From Leptothrix cholodnii SP-6 (lineage in GTDB: Bacteria > Pseudomonadota > Gammaproteobacteria > Burkholderiales > Burkholderiaceae_C): a DNA stretch of 64,000 bases. The stretch's first letter is position 1. The number at the start of each line of letters is the position of its first letter. The translations under genes and the position numbers were made by a program. This document shows, piece after piece, positions 46,416-56,313 of the stretch. The stretch is taken from the NCBI RefSeq assembly GCF_000019785.1, contig NC_010524.1:4762001-4826000 (forward strand), read 5' to 3'. The notes beneath the pieces were generated by a model that searched no databases, was not told the origin of the DNA, and worked only from the letters and a program-made list of their open reading frames with translations.

Positions 46416-47255
46416 TCAAGGCTGAGGCCGCCAGCCCAACCGCTCGGACACCCTGTCCGCGCAGCTGCGCAGCGCCAGGGCCACCGGGCCGTCCCAGCGG
46501 CTGTCGAAGGCGGCGGAGGTGCCGACGCAGGTGACGGCCAGCACGATCTGGCCGCGGTGGTCGAACACCGGCGCCGACAGCGCGCTCACGCCCGCCACCA
46601 CCGTGCCTTCGGAGCGGCTCATGCCCTGCGCGCGCACGGCCTCCAGCGTGGCGGCGAATTCCGTCCAGGTGGGCAGGCTGCCACGCTCGGCGGTGCGGCG
46701 CTGCTGCTCGTACATCGGCCGCACCAGCTCCTTGGGCAGGTAGGCGCCGTAGAGGCGGCCCGACGCCGTGTCGGCGATCGAGAACACCGTGCCGTGGTTC
46801 ATGTTGACGTGCAGCACCTGCGGCGATTCCTCGACCACCACGATGGTCGGCCCGCGGTTGCCCCACACCACCAGCGCCACCGTCTCGCCCGTGAGCTGCG
46901 CCAGTTCGGGCAGCAGCGGCGCGGCGATGCGCACCGGGTCGGCCTGCTGCAGGCTCATCAGCCCGAGCTGCAGGGCCAGGGGCCCGAGGCCGTAGCGGCC
47001 GCTGACCTTGTCCTGCTCGACCAGCCCGATCTTGCCGAAGCTCACCAGGTAGGGGTGCGCCTTGGCCGGCACCATGCCGGCTTCGCGGGCCAGGTCCTTC
47101 AGCGGCATCGGCCGGCCGTAGTGGGCCAGGGCGCGCAGCAGCTGCCCGCCGACTTCCACGCTCTGGATGCCGCGTTGCTCGCGCGGGGTGGCGCCGTCCA
47201 GGGCCGCGGCGGCCGCATCCGGATCGGCAGGGAGCTTGGGTTCGCGGGCGGGCAT
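46416..47255 (-). CDS. IclR-family transcriptional regulator
   Basis: The 279-residue protein has an N-terminal disordered stretch, a winged HTH (about 28-90: GIQSVEVGGQLLRALAHYGR, DLAREAGMVPAKAHPYL) and an IclR effector domain ending with AAFDSRWDGPVALALR. It is divergent from the MBL-FAD-hmgA-fahA operon, which makes it the likely regulator of homogentisate breakdown. Two direct TTAGACATTG repeats in the shared intergenic region are candidate control elements. Confidence 0.88.
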   Translation of the reverse strand: MPAREPKLPADPDAAAAALDGATPREQRGIQSVEVGGQLLRALAHYGRPMPLKDLAREAGMVPAKAHPYLVSFGKIGLVEQDKVSGRYGLGPLALQLGLMSLQQADPVRIAAPLLPELAQLTGETVALVVWGNRGPTIVVVEESPQVLHVNMNHGTVFSIADTASGRLYGAYLPKELVRPMYEQQRRTAERGSLPTWTEFAATLEAVRAQGMSRSEGTVVAGVSALSAPVFDHRGQIVLAVTCVGTSAAFDSRWDGPVALALRSCADRVSERLGWRPQP

Positions 47256-47340
47256 GGCGTGGGTCGTCGTCGGCGTTGGGGCGGGGCTCGATTGTGCGGC
47301 CGCAGCGCTGGCCGTGATGACGGGGGCCGGGTTTGCGCTG

Positions 47341-47430
47341 GGTCAAATCAATTAGACATTGACAACTCGGTTTGCTAGCATCCGACAAGAGTTAGACATT
47401 GCGGAATCAGTTATTCGATTCTCCGAGCAT
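47341..47430 (+). promoter_or_regulatory. Candidate regulatory region of the homogentisate operon
   Basis: The 10-mer TTAGACATTG occurs at 47352-47361 and 47392-47401, exactly 40 bp apart. The first copy can serve as a -35 (TTAGAC) with TAGCAT 18 bp later (47376-47381). Downstream, GAATC and GATTC (47404-47422) form a short inverted repeat. The stretch is much AT-richer than its surroundings. Operator function for the divergent IclR protein is inferred. Confidence 0.45.
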
Positions 47431-47469
47431 CCGTTCAGGGCCGCCGCCCTTCAGCCAGCAGGAACCCCC

Positions 47470-48435
47470 ATGAGCAACGCCCCCACCAAAGCCTTCGCCA
47501 GCCAGGCCGACCTCGAGGTCAAGAAGGTCAGCTTCACCAGGCTCAGCGACAACGCCTACGCCTACACCGCCGAAGGCGACCCGAACACCGGCGTGATCAT
47601 CGGCGACGACGCGGTGATGGTGATCGACACCCAGGCCACGCCGGTGATGGCGCAGGACGTCATCCGCCACATCCGCACCGTCACCGACAAGCCGATCAGG
47701 TACGTGGTGCTGAGCCATTACCACGCGGTGCGCGTGCTCGGTGCCAGCGGCTACGCGCCCCAGCACATCGTCGCCAGCCGCGACACCTACGACCTGATCG
47801 TCGAGCGCGGCGAGCAGGACAAGGCCAGCGAGATCGGCCGCTTCCCGCGGCTGTTCCAGGCGGTCGAATCGGTGCCGCCGGGCATGACCTGGCCGACCAT
47901 GACCTTCGAGGGCCGCATGAGCATCTGGCTGGGCCAGCTCGAGGTGCAGCTGATCCAGCTCGGCCGCGGCCACACCAAGGGCGACACGGTGGCGTGGATC
48001 CCGTCGCAGAAGATCCTGTTCTCGGGCGACCTGGTCGAGTTCGACGCCACGCCCTACGCCGGCGACGCCTACTTCCAGGACTGGCCGGCCACGCTCGACA
48101 ACATCGCCGCGCTGCAGCCGGTGGCGCTGGTGCCCGGCCGTGGCGCCGCGCTGACCACGCCCGAGCAGGTGGCCGCCGGCCTGGCCGGCACGCGCGCCTT
48201 CATCTCCGACGTCTGGACCAGCGTCAAGCAGGGCGTGGACGCCGGCCTCGACCTGAACGCGGTCTACAAGGCCACCTACGCCGCGCTCAAGCCGAAGTAC
48301 GGCCACTGGGTGATCTTCGACCACTGCATGCCGTTCGACGTGACGCGCTGCTACGACGAGGCCACCGCCCACCGCGACCCGCGCATCTGGACCGCCGAGC
48401 GCGACGTGCAGATGTGGCAGACGCTGGAAGGCTGA
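47470..48435 (+). CDS. MBL-fold protein with degenerate metal site
   Basis: The 321-residue protein has a metallo-beta-lactamase fold (NTGVIIGDDAVMVIDTQATP, H168 in GRGHTKGDT, D187 in FSGDLVEFD). The hallmark HxHxDH reads HYHAVR (83-88), so the Asp and His at 87-88 are Val and Arg, and the late His is Arg224 (PGRGA). Only part of the usual dinuclear metal site remains. ATG 47470 is selected as the first good start after the regulatory region. It heads the homogentisate operon; its role there is unknown. Confidence 0.85.
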   Translation: MSNAPTKAFASQADLEVKKVSFTRLSDNAYAYTAEGDPNTGVIIGDDAVMVIDTQATPVMAQDVIRHIRTVTDKPIRYVVLSHYHAVRVLGASGYAPQHIVASRDTYDLIVERGEQDKASEIGRFPRLFQAVESVPPGMTWPTMTFEGRMSIWLGQLEVQLIQLGRGHTKGDTVAWIPSQKILFSGDLVEFDATPYAGDAYFQDWPATLDNIAALQPVALVPGRGAALTTPEQVAAGLAGTRAFISDVWTSVKQGVDAGLDLNAVYKATYAALKPKYGHWVIFDHCMPFDVTRCYDEATAHRDPRIWTAERDVQMWQTLEG

Positions 48436-48440
48436 GCGCC

Positions 48441-50177
48441 ATGTCCGCCCCCACCGCCGCCGCCGACCGCCCCGCCGTCGACTACCAGAAGGTGGTCTTC
48501 CCCTACCGGCGCGCCCGCGACCATGGCGCCTCGCCACCCGCGCGCCACCCGGTGGTGGTGGTGGGCGCGGGCCCGGTGGGCCTGGCGCTGGCCATCGACC
48601 TGGCCGAGCAGGGCGTGCCGGTGGTGCTGCTGGACAACGACGACCGCCTGTCCAGCGGCTCGCGCGCGATCTGCTTTGCCAAGCGCACGCTGGAGATCTT
48701 CGACCGCCTGGGCTGCGGCCAGCGCATGGTCGACAAGGGCGTGTCGTGGAACGTCGGCAAGGTGTTCTTCAAGGCCGAGCAGATCTACCGCTTCGACCTG
48801 CTGCCCGAGGCCGGCCACGAGCGTCCGGCCTTCATCAACCTGCAGCAGTATTACGTCGAGGGTTACCTGGCCGAGCGCGCCGCCGAGCTGCCGCTGATCG
48901 ACCTGCGCTGGAAGAGCGCCGTGGCGGGCATCGAGCCGCATGCCGACCATGTCGTGCTGAGCATCGACACGCCCGACGGCCCCTACCGGCTAGCCGCCGA
49001 CTACGTGGCCGCCTGCGACGGCTCGCGCTCGACCCTGCGCCGGCTGCTCGGCCAGGAGAGCCACGGCCGCGTCTTCCGCGACCGCTTCCTGATCGCCGAC
49101 GTGAAGATGAAGGCCGCCGGCGTGGGGGCTGTCGATTTCCCGGCCGAGCGCTGGTTCTGGTTCGACCCGCCGTTCCACCCCGGCCAGAGCGTGCTGCTGC
49201 ACAAGCAGCCCGACAACGTCTGGCGCATCGATTTCCAGCTCGGCTGGGACGCCGACCCCGAGGTCGAGAAGCGCCCGGAGAACATCGCCCGGCGCGTCAA
49301 GGCCATGCTGGCGCAGACCGCCATGAAGGACGCCGACCACGCGCTCGAATGGGCCAGCGTCTACACCTTCGCCTGCCTGCGCATGGACGCCTTCCGCCAC
49401 GGCCGGGTGTTCTTTGCCGGCGACTCGGCGCACGGCGTCTCGCCCTTCGGCGCACGCGGCGCCAACTCGGGCGTGCAGGACGGCGAGAACCTGGCCTGGA
49501 AGCTGGCCCACGTGCTGCAAGGCCGGGCCGGCGATGCGCTGCTCGACAGCTACGGCCCCGAGCGCGAATACGCCGCCGACGAGAACATCCTGAACTCGAC
49601 CCGCGCCACCGACTTCATCACGCCCAAGAGCGAGATCAGCCGCCTGTTCCGCGACGCCACGCTGGCCCTGGCCAAGGTGCATACCTTTGCGCGTGCGCTG
49701 GTCAACAGCGGCCGGCTCTCGGTGCCCGCCACGCTGCACGCGTCGCCGCTGAACACGCCCGACCGCGACCGCTTCGCCGGCCCGATGGTGCCGGGTGCGC
49801 CGAGCACCGATGCGCCGCTGCTGGATGCCGACGGCCGCGCCACCTGGCTGCTGCGCGAACTGCCGTCGGGCCGCTTCACCGCGCTGGTGTTCGACGGCGA
49901 GGGCGCCGCCCAGGCCGTCGCCGCGCTGCGGGCCGTCGCCGATGCGGACGGGTCGCTGCCGATGCAGGTGCTGCAGGTCCTGGGTGCCGACGGTGGCCAG
50001 GCCGCCCCGGGCGCCCGTGCGCTGCGCGACGTCCAGGGCCTGCTGGCGCAGCGCTTCGACGCCCGGCCCGGCACCACCTACCTGCTGCGCCCCGACCAGC
50101 ACGTCTGCGCGCGCTGGCGCACCGTCACCGCCGCCGATGCACGCGCTGCGCTGAGCCGCGCGCTGGCGCTGTCCTGA
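48441..50177 (+). CDS. FAD-dependent aromatic hydroxylase (PheA/TfdB/MhpA-like)
   Basis: The 578-residue flavoprotein has the GxGxxG FAD motif VVVVGAGPVGLALAIDLAEQ, the DG motif VAACDGSRSTLR and the second FAD site GRVFFAGDSAHGVSPFGARG, plus a C-terminal thioredoxin-like domain. Class A flavin monooxygenases hydroxylate phenolic rings with NAD(P)H and oxygen. Its place five bases after the MBL gene and before hmgA suggests it makes homogentisate, for example from a hydroxyphenylacetate; this substrate is inference. Confidence 0.87.
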   Translation: MSAPTAAADRPAVDYQKVVFPYRRARDHGASPPARHPVVVVGAGPVGLALAIDLAEQGVPVVLLDNDDRLSSGSRAICFAKRTLEIFDRLGCGQRMVDKGVSWNVGKVFFKAEQIYRFDLLPEAGHERPAFINLQQYYVEGYLAERAAELPLIDLRWKSAVAGIEPHADHVVLSIDTPDGPYRLAADYVAACDGSRSTLRRLLGQESHGRVFRDRFLIADVKMKAAGVGAVDFPAERWFWFDPPFHPGQSVLLHKQPDNVWRIDFQLGWDADPEVEKRPENIARRVKAMLAQTAMKDADHALEWASVYTFACLRMDAFRHGRVFFAGDSAHGVSPFGARGANSGVQDGENLAWKLAHVLQGRAGDALLDSYGPEREYAADENILNSTRATDFITPKSEISRLFRDATLALAKVHTFARALVNSGRLSVPATLHASPLNTPDRDRFAGPMVPGAPSTDAPLLDADGRATWLLRELPSGRFTALVFDGEGAAQAVAALRAVADADGSLPMQVLQVLGADGGQAAPGARALRDVQGLLAQRFDARPGTTYLLRPDQHVCARWRTVTAADARAALSRALALS

Positions 50178-50196
50178 ACCGCCCCGGAGTCCCGCC

Positions 50197-50415
50197 ATGA
50201 GCCTGATCACCACCCCCCATCTCGGCGCGCCCGACGACTTCTACGAGGCCCTGATCCTCAGCCACCACGGCCTGAGCGCCGAACAGAGCCACGCCCTCAA
50301 CGCCCGCCTGGTGCTGCTGCTGGCCAACCACATCGGTGACCAGGCGACGCTGCTGCAGGCGCTGGCTGCGGCCCGTGCGGATGCCGATGCCGGCGCCACC
50401 GAGTCAACCACCTGA
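50197..50415 (+). CDS. DUF2783 small protein
   Basis: The 72-residue protein matches DUF2783: N-terminal [18 protein letters not shown], then [20 protein letters not shown] and IGD. Members are usually encoded beside aromatic-ring hydroxylases and are of unknown function. It sits between the FAD hydroxylase and hmgA genes, which supports both the call and a role with the hydroxylase. Confidence 0.85.
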   Translation: MSLITTPHLGAPDDFYEALILSHHGLSAEQSHALNARLVLLLANHIGDQATLLQALAAARADADAGATESTT

Positions 50416-50428
50416 AGGGAGCGCGACG

Positions 50429-51760
50429 ATGTCGACACCCGTGAGCACGTCCACCCTGACCGCACTCGGCGGTTTCGGCAACGAATTCGCCACCGAGGCC
50501 ATCGCCGGCGCGCTGCCGCAGGGCCGCAACAGCCCGCAGCGCGCGCCGCTGGGCCTCTATCCCGAGCTGGTCTCGGGCACCGCCTTCACGGCGCCGCGCG
50601 CGGCCAACCGGCGGGTCTGGCTGTATCGCCGCCAGCCCTCGGTGGTGACCGGCGGCTACCAGCCCTATGCGTCACCCCATGGGCAGCCGCTGTGGACCAG
50701 CGGCGCCGCCGCTGGCGTGGTGACGCCGCCCGATCCGCTGCGCTGGCATCCGTTCCCGCTGCCCGACGCGCCGACCGATTTCGTCGACGGCCTGCGCACC
50801 GTGGTCGCCAACGGCGACGTCGACGCCCAGGTCGGCATGGGCGCGCTGATCTACGCCGCCAACACCTCGATGACGCAGCGCGCGCTGGTCAACGCCGACG
50901 GCGAGATGCTGCTGATCCCGCAGTTCGGCCGGCTCGTCATCACCACCGAACAGGGCGTGCTGAACGTGGCGCCGGGCCAGATCGCGCTGCTGCCGCGCGG
51001 CCTGGCCTTCAAGGTGGCGCTGCCCGACGGTGCCTCGCGCGGCTACGCCTGCGAGAACTACGGCGCCCATTTCCGGCTGCCCGAGCTGGGCCCGATCGGC
51101 TCCAACGGCCTGGCCAACGCACGCGATTTCCACAGCCCGCAGGCGGCGTTCGAGGCCGAGAACCTGCCGCACCAGATCGTCAAGAAGTTCGGCGGCCGGC
51201 TCTGGCAGGCGCTGCAGCCGGCCACGCCGTTCAACGTGGTGGCCTGGCACGGCAACCTGGCGCCGTGCGTGTACGACACCGCGCACTTCATGACGATCGG
51301 CTCGATCAGCCACGACCACCCCGATCCGAGCATCTTCACCGTGCTGACCAGCCCGAGCGACACGCCCGGCGTGGCCAACTGCGACTTCGTGATCTTCCCG
51401 CCGCGCTGGCTGGTGGCCGAGGACACCTTCCGCCCGCCCTGGTACCACCGCAACGTGATGAGCGAGTTCATGGGCCTGGTCACCGGCGAATACGACGCCA
51501 AGCCCGAAGGCTTCAAGCCCGGCGGCGCCAGCCTGCACAACGCGATGGTGCCGCACGGGCCCGACGCCGAGGCCTTCGAGCGCGCCACGCAGGCCGAGCT
51601 GCAGCCGCAGAAACTCGACAACACCCTGGCCTTCATGCTCGAGAGCCGCCTGCGCTTCGTGCCCACCGCCTGGGCGATGCAGGGCAGCGGCACGCTCGAG
51701 GCCCGTTACGCCGACTGCTGGCAAGGCCTGGCCGACCCGCTGCAAGGGCAACCCGCATGA
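50429..51760 (+). CDS. hmgA: Homogentisate 1,2-dioxygenase
   Basis: The 443-residue iron enzyme opens the homogentisate ring to maleylacetoacetate. It has the family start [10 protein letters not shown], the central [15 protein letters not shown] and [12 protein letters not shown], and the iron-ligand region [14 protein letters not shown] (His and Glu) followed by [22 protein letters not shown] precedes ATG 50429. The fumarylacetoacetase gene follows with an ATGA overlap. No maleylacetoacetate isomerase gene is in this operon. Confidence 0.96.
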   Translation: MSTPVSTSTLTALGGFGNEFATEAIAGALPQGRNSPQRAPLGLYPELVSGTAFTAPRAANRRVWLYRRQPSVVTGGYQPYASPHGQPLWTSGAAAGVVTPPDPLRWHPFPLPDAPTDFVDGLRTVVANGDVDAQVGMGALIYAANTSMTQRALVNADGEMLLIPQFGRLVITTEQGVLNVAPGQIALLPRGLAFKVALPDGASRGYACENYGAHFRLPELGPIGSNGLANARDFHSPQAAFEAENLPHQIVKKFGGRLWQALQPATPFNVVAWHGNLAPCVYDTAHFMTIGSISHDHPDPSIFTVLTSPSDTPGVANCDFVIFPPRWLVAEDTFRPPWYHRNVMSEFMGLVTGEYDAKPEGFKPGGASLHNAMVPHGPDAEAFERATQAELQPQKLDNTLAFMLESRLRFVPTAWAMQGSGTLEARYADCWQGLADPLQGQPA

Positions 51761-53094
51761 GCCCGGCCTCGCTTTTCATGATCGACGCCAGCCACGACCC
51801 GGCCCTGCGCAGCTGGGTGGCCGGCGCCCACACGCCGGACACCGACTTCCCGATCCAGAACCTGCCGCTGGGCATGTTCCGCCCCGCCGGCAGCAGCGCG
51901 CTGCTGCGCCCCGGCGTGGCGATCGGCGATCGGGTGATCGACCTGCTGGCCGCGGTGCAGGCCGGCGTGCTGACCGGCGCTGCCGCCGATGCGCTGCAGG
52001 GCACCGAAGCCGGCACGCTGAACCCGCTGATGGACCGCGGTGCGGCCGGCCGGCGTGCGCTGCGCACGGCGCTGTCGGCCGCGCTGGCCGAGGGCAGCGC
52101 CGCACAGGCCGCGCTGCAGCCGTGCCTGCACGCGCTCGACGCGGTCGAGCTGGGCCTGCCCTGCCGCATCGGCGACTACACCGACTTCTACACCGGCATC
52201 CACCACGCCACCACGGTGGGCCAGCTGTTCCGCCCCGACAACCCGCTGCTGCCCAACTACAAGTGGGTGCCGATCGGCTACCACGGCCGGGCCTCGTCGA
52301 TCCGCGCCAGCGGCCATGCCGTCGTGCGCCCGCACGGGCAGATCAAGGGCCCGAACGACGAGGTGCCGGTCTACGCGCCGACCCGGCGCCTCGACCACGA
52401 GCTCGAAGTGGGCGTGCTGATCGGCGGCGGCAATGCGCTGGGCGAGCCGATCGCGATCGAGCAGGCCGAGGACCATTTCTTCGGCCTGGTGCTGCTCAAC
52501 GACTGGTCGGCGCGCGACGTGCAGGCCTGGGAGTACCAGCCGCTCGGCCCCTTCCTGTCCAAGAGCTTCGCCAGCACGATCTCGCCGTGGATCGTCACGC
52601 CCGAGGCGCTGGCGCCGTTCCGCGCGCCGTTCGGCCGCCCGGCCGGCGACCCGCAGCCGCTGCCCTACCTCGACAGCGCCGCCAACCGCGCGGCCGGCCA
52701 CATCGACCTGACGCTGGAGGTGTGGCTGCAGACCGCGCAGATGCGCGCCGACGGCCTGCCGCACGAGCGCCTGATGGCGTCGAACTTCACCGACGCCTAC
52801 TGGACGCTGGCGCAGCTGATCACCCACCACACCAGCAACGGCTGCGACCTCGGCAGCGGCGACCTGCTGGGCTCGGGCACGCTCTCGGGGCCCGACCCGA
52901 AACAAGGGGGCTCGCTGCTGGAGCTTTCGCTCGGCGGCAAGCAGCCGCTGACGCTGGCCAACGGCGAGCAGCGCACCTTCCTGCAGGACGGCGACAGCGT
53001 GCTGCTGCGCGGTCATTGCGCCCGACCCGGCGCCGTGCGCATCGGTTTCGGCGCCTGCGAGGGCCGGGTGCTGCCGGCGCATCAGCGGGGCTGA
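51757..53094 (+). CDS. fahA: Fumarylacetoacetase
   Basis: The 445-residue hydrolase performs the last step of homogentisate breakdown, giving fumarate and acetoacetate. Family motifs include [20 protein letters not shown] with the catalytic His and metal Asp, [38 protein letters not shown] and [16 protein letters not shown]. It is translationally coupled to hmgA. Its 3' end overlaps the convergent xdhC-like gene by 13 bases. Confidence 0.96.
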   Translation: MSPASLFMIDASHDPALRSWVAGAHTPDTDFPIQNLPLGMFRPAGSSALLRPGVAIGDRVIDLLAAVQAGVLTGAAADALQGTEAGTLNPLMDRGAAGRRALRTALSAALAEGSAAQAALQPCLHALDAVELGLPCRIGDYTDFYTGIHHATTVGQLFRPDNPLLPNYKWVPIGYHGRASSIRASGHAVVRPHGQIKGPNDEVPVYAPTRRLDHELEVGVLIGGGNALGEPIAIEQAEDHFFGLVLLNDWSARDVQAWEYQPLGPFLSKSFASTISPWIVTPEALAPFRAPFGRPAGDPQPLPYLDSAANRAAGHIDLTLEVWLQTAQMRADGLPHERLMASNFTDAYWTLAQLITHHTSNGCDLGSGDLLGSGTLSGPDPKQGGSLLELSLGGKQPLTLANGEQRTFLQDGDSVLLRGHCARPGAVRIGFGACEGRVLPAHQRG

Positions 53095-54059
53095 GCGTCC
53101 GTCCGCACGCCGTTCTTGACGGCCACCACCTGCGCCATGATCGACAGCGCGATCTCGGCGGGCGTCTTGCTGCCGATGTGGAGACCGGCCGGCCCGTGCA
53201 GCTTTTGCAGTGCGGCCTCGGGCAGATCGAAGTGCTCGTGCAGCCGCGCCCGGCGCTGCGCGGTGTTGCGGCGCGAGCCGATGGCGCCGACGTAGAAGGC
53301 GTCGGACTGCAGTGCGTCGATCAGGGCCAGGTCATCGAGCTTGGGGTCGTGCGTCAGGGCCACGACGGCGGTGCGCGCGTCCGGCTTCAGGCGCACGATC
53401 AGGTCGTCGGGCATCTCGTGGCTGACCACCACGCCGTCGAGACGCCAGCTGGCGCGCTGTTCCTCGCGCGGGTCGCAGACGATCACCTCGAAGCCCAGGC
53501 CGAGCGCGATCTGGCACAGGAAGCGCGACAGGTCGCCGGCGCCGATCACGATGATCCGCGCCTGCGGCCCGAGGTGGGTGATCAGGTGGGTGTCGGTGAG
53601 TTCCGGCACGCCGTCGCGCCGGCCTTCACGCAGCTCGACCTGGCCGGTGCGCAGGTCCAGCACCCGCTCGGTGCTGCGGCGCTGCTGGCAGGCGTCGAAC
53701 AAGGCTTGCACGCGGCTGTGTGCCGACACCGGCTCCAGCACCAGTTCGACCGTTCCCCCGCACGGCAGGCCGAAGCGATGCGCCTGGTCGGCCGAGATGC
53801 CGTAACGCAGCACGGCCGGCTTGTCGCTGGCGCAGGCCGCCTGCACGCCACCCTCGCGGATGCGCGCGATCAGATCGTCCTCGATGCAGCCGCCCGAGAC
53901 CGAGCCGACCGTCTCGCCACGGCCGTTGATGGCCATCAGCGAGCCCGGCGGCCGCGGCGACGAGCCCCAGGTGCGCGCGACGGTGACGAGCACCACCGGC
54001 AGGCCGGCGGCCTGCCAGCCGAGCGTGGTGCGCAGGACGCGGGTGTCGAGGTCTTCCAT
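53082..54059 (-). CDS. XdhC-family molybdenum-cofactor insertion protein
   Basis: The 325-residue protein has an N-terminal XdhC/CoxI domain (SSPRPPGSLMAINGRGETVG, SVSGGCIEDDLI with the conserved Cys, GLPCGGTVEL) and a C-terminal Rossmann domain (RIIVIGAGDLSRFLCQIALG). XdhC proteins bind and mature the molybdenum cofactor for xanthine-dehydrogenase-family enzymes. It lies five bases after the large subunit gene on the same strand, so it serves that enzyme. Confidence 0.9.
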   Translation of the reverse strand: MEDLDTRVLRTTLGWQAAGLPVVLVTVARTWGSSPRPPGSLMAINGRGETVGSVSGGCIEDDLIARIREGGVQAACASDKPAVLRYGISADQAHRFGLPCGGTVELVLEPVSAHSRVQALFDACQQRRSTERVLDLRTGQVELREGRRDGVPELTDTHLITHLGPQARIIVIGAGDLSRFLCQIALGLGFEVIVCDPREEQRASWRLDGVVVSHEMPDDLIVRLKPDARTAVVALTHDPKLDDLALIDALQSDAFYVGAIGSRRNTAQRRARLHEHFDLPEAALQKLHGPAGLHIGSKTPAEIALSIMAQVVAVKNGVRTDAQPR

Positions 54060-54064
54060 CGCGC

Positions 54065-56302
54065 TCAGGCCAGCTTGAACGGGAGTTCGCGCAGCGGCTT
54101 GCCGGTCAGCTGCGCGACGGCGTTGGCGAAGGCCGGCGCCAGCGGCGGCAGGCCGGGTTCGCCCATGCCGGTGGGCGCGTCGGCGCTCGGCACGACGTGG
54201 ACCTCGAAGGCCGGCATGTCGGTGATGCGCGCCACGGCGTAGTCGCCGAAATTGCTCTGCTGCACGACACCGTCCTTCAAGGTGATGGCCGCACCGGGCA
54301 GGCACATGCCCAGGCCCATCAGCGCCGCGCCCTGCACCTGTGCCTCGATGCTGCGCGGGTTGACCGCCAGGTTGCAGTGCACGCCGGCCGTCACGCGCTG
54401 CAGCACCGGCTTGCCGTCCCGCAGCGAGGCCTCGACGACGTAGGCGACCACGGTCGAGAACGACTCGTGCACCGCCACGCCCCAGGCGCGGCCGGCCGGC
54501 AGCCGCTTCTTGCCGTAGCCGCTCTGGTCGACCGCCAGCTGCAGCGCGGTGCGGTGGCGCGGGTGCTTGTCGCCGAACAGGCGCATCCGGTAGGCCACCG
54601 GGTCCTGCTTGGTGGCGCGGGCGATCTCGTCGAGCAGCGTCTCCATCACGAAGGCGGTGTGGGTCGAGCCCACGCTGCGCCACCACAGCACCGGCACGTT
54701 GAGCTTGGGGTGGTGCACGGTCAGGCGCATCGGCACGCCGTAGGGGTCGCGCATGCCCTCGGTGGCGGTGGCGTCGATGCCGTTCTTGACCATGAAGCCT
54801 TCGAAGGGCGAGCCGGTGGTGATCGACTGGCCGACGATCACGTGATCCCAGGCCAGCACGCGGCCCTGCGCGTCGAAGCCGACACGGGCGCGGTGCAGGT
54901 GCATCGGGCGGTAGTAGCCGCCCTTGATGTCGTCCTCGCGGCTCCACAGCAGGCGCACCGGCGCGTTCAGGCCGGCGCTGCGCGCCGCCTTGGCGACCTG
55001 GCAGGCCTCGATCACATAGTCGCTGCTCGGGATCGCGCGCCGGCCGAAGCCGCCGCCGGCCATCTGCACGTTGACCTTGATCTGCTCGGGCTTGAGGCCC
55101 AGCGTGCGTGCGGCGGCTGCGCCGTCCAGGCCGGGCATCTGCGAGCCGACCCACAGCGTCGCGCGGTCGTCGCCGAGCTCGACGGTGCAGTTCAGCGGCT
55201 CCATCGGCGCATGCGCCAGATAGGGAAAGACGAACTCGGCTTCGAGCTGCTGCGGGGCCGTGGCCAGCGGCGCCATGTCGGCGTCGAAGGCGCGTGCACC
55301 GGGCTGGCCGGCCAGCGCGCGGTACTGCGCCAGCTGCCGTTCGCTGTCGACCTTCTCGACCGCCGACGTGTCCCACTGCAGCTTCAGCGCGTCGCGGCCC
55401 TGCTTGGCCGGCCAGTAGCCGTCGGCCAGCACGGCAATGCCTTCGGCGCCACGGTCCAGCGGCACACGCAGCACGGCCTTGACGCCCTTGACGGCGCGCG
55501 CCGCGCTGTCGTCGACCGACGCGAGCTTCGCGCCGAACACCGGCGGGTGCGCGACCACGGCGGTGAGCTGGCCGGGCAGGCGCACGTCGATGCCGAAGTC
55601 CTGACGCCCGCTGCTCTTGGCCTTGGCATCCAGGCGCGTGGTGGCGCGGCCGATGATGCGGAAGTCCTTCGGATCCTTCAGCGTGACCTTCTCGGGCACC
55701 GGCAGCGCCATCGCGGCTTCGGCCAGTTCGCCGTAAGTCGCCTTGCGGCCCTGGGGCCCCAGCACCGTGCCGGCCTGCGTGCGCAGCGTGGCGACGTCGA
55801 CGTTCCAGCGCGTCGCGGCGGCCGCCAGCAGCATGGCCCGGGCGCGGGCGCCGAGTTCGCGGTATTGCGTGTAGCTGTTCTTGACCGAGTTGGAGCCGCC
55901 GGTCAGGTGCATGCCGAACAGCGGGTCGACGTAGGCCGCGTCGCCCGAGCCGTGGCGGCTGCGCACCAGGCGCCAGTCGGCATCGAGCTCCTCGGCCAGG
56001 ATCATCGGCAACGCGGTCTGCACGCCCTGGCCGAACTCCAGCCGGTTGATCGTCACCGTGACCTCGCCATCGGGCGCGATCTGCACGAAGGCCGACGGCT
56101 GCTGGGTCGGCTTCAGTGCGGTCGCTGCGGCGCTGGCCTGTGCCGTGGCCAGAAGAGGAAAGGCACCGAGCGCCAGGCCGCCGACGCCGGCCAGCTTCAG
56201 GAAGCTGCGGCGCGGCAGCGGGGTGGCCTGATCGGCCTGTTCACGGGCCAGCAGGTGCTGCACCGCGCCGGGCATTTCGATGGGATCGATGTGGTGCAAC
56301 AT
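54065..56302 (-). CDS. Molybdopterin-binding subunit of a Tat-exported xanthine-dehydrogenase-family oxidoreductase (IorB-like)
   Basis: The 745-residue protein has a Tat signal (RRSFLKLAGVGGLALGAFPL, from about residue 31) and the duplicated aldehyde-oxidase-type molybdopterin domains. GGGFGRRAIPSSDYV, YLAHAPMEPLNCTVE and TGMGEPGLPPLAPAFANAV match the isoquinoline 1-oxidoreductase beta / membrane-bound aldehyde dehydrogenase group; the final Glu in GEPG is the likely catalytic base. It pairs with the 2Fe-2S subunit encoded 11 bases upstream. Substrate (N-heterocycle or aldehyde) not deducible. Confidence 0.9.
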   Translation of the reverse strand: MLHHIDPIEMPGAVQHLLAREQADQATPLPRRSFLKLAGVGGLALGAFPLLATAQASAAATALKPTQQPSAFVQIAPDGEVTVTINRLEFGQGVQTALPMILAEELDADWRLVRSRHGSGDAAYVDPLFGMHLTGGSNSVKNSYTQYRELGARARAMLLAAAATRWNVDVATLRTQAGTVLGPQGRKATYGELAEAAMALPVPEKVTLKDPKDFRIIGRATTRLDAKAKSSGRQDFGIDVRLPGQLTAVVAHPPVFGAKLASVDDSAARAVKGVKAVLRVPLDRGAEGIAVLADGYWPAKQGRDALKLQWDTSAVEKVDSERQLAQYRALAGQPGARAFDADMAPLATAPQQLEAEFVFPYLAHAPMEPLNCTVELGDDRATLWVGSQMPGLDGAAAARTLGLKPEQIKVNVQMAGGGFGRRAIPSSDYVIEACQVAKAARSAGLNAPVRLLWSREDDIKGGYYRPMHLHRARVGFDAQGRVLAWDHVIVGQSITTGSPFEGFMVKNGIDATATEGMRDPYGVPMRLTVHHPKLNVPVLWWRSVGSTHTAFVMETLLDEIARATKQDPVAYRMRLFGDKHPRHRTALQLAVDQSGYGKKRLPAGRAWGVAVHESFSTVVAYVVEASLRDGKPVLQRVTAGVHCNLAVNPRSIEAQVQGAALMGLGMCLPGAAITLKDGVVQQSNFGDYAVARITDMPAFEVHVVPSADAPTGMGEPGLPPLAPAFANAVAQLTGKPLRELPFKLA

Positions 56303-56313
56303 GGTGGCGTCCT

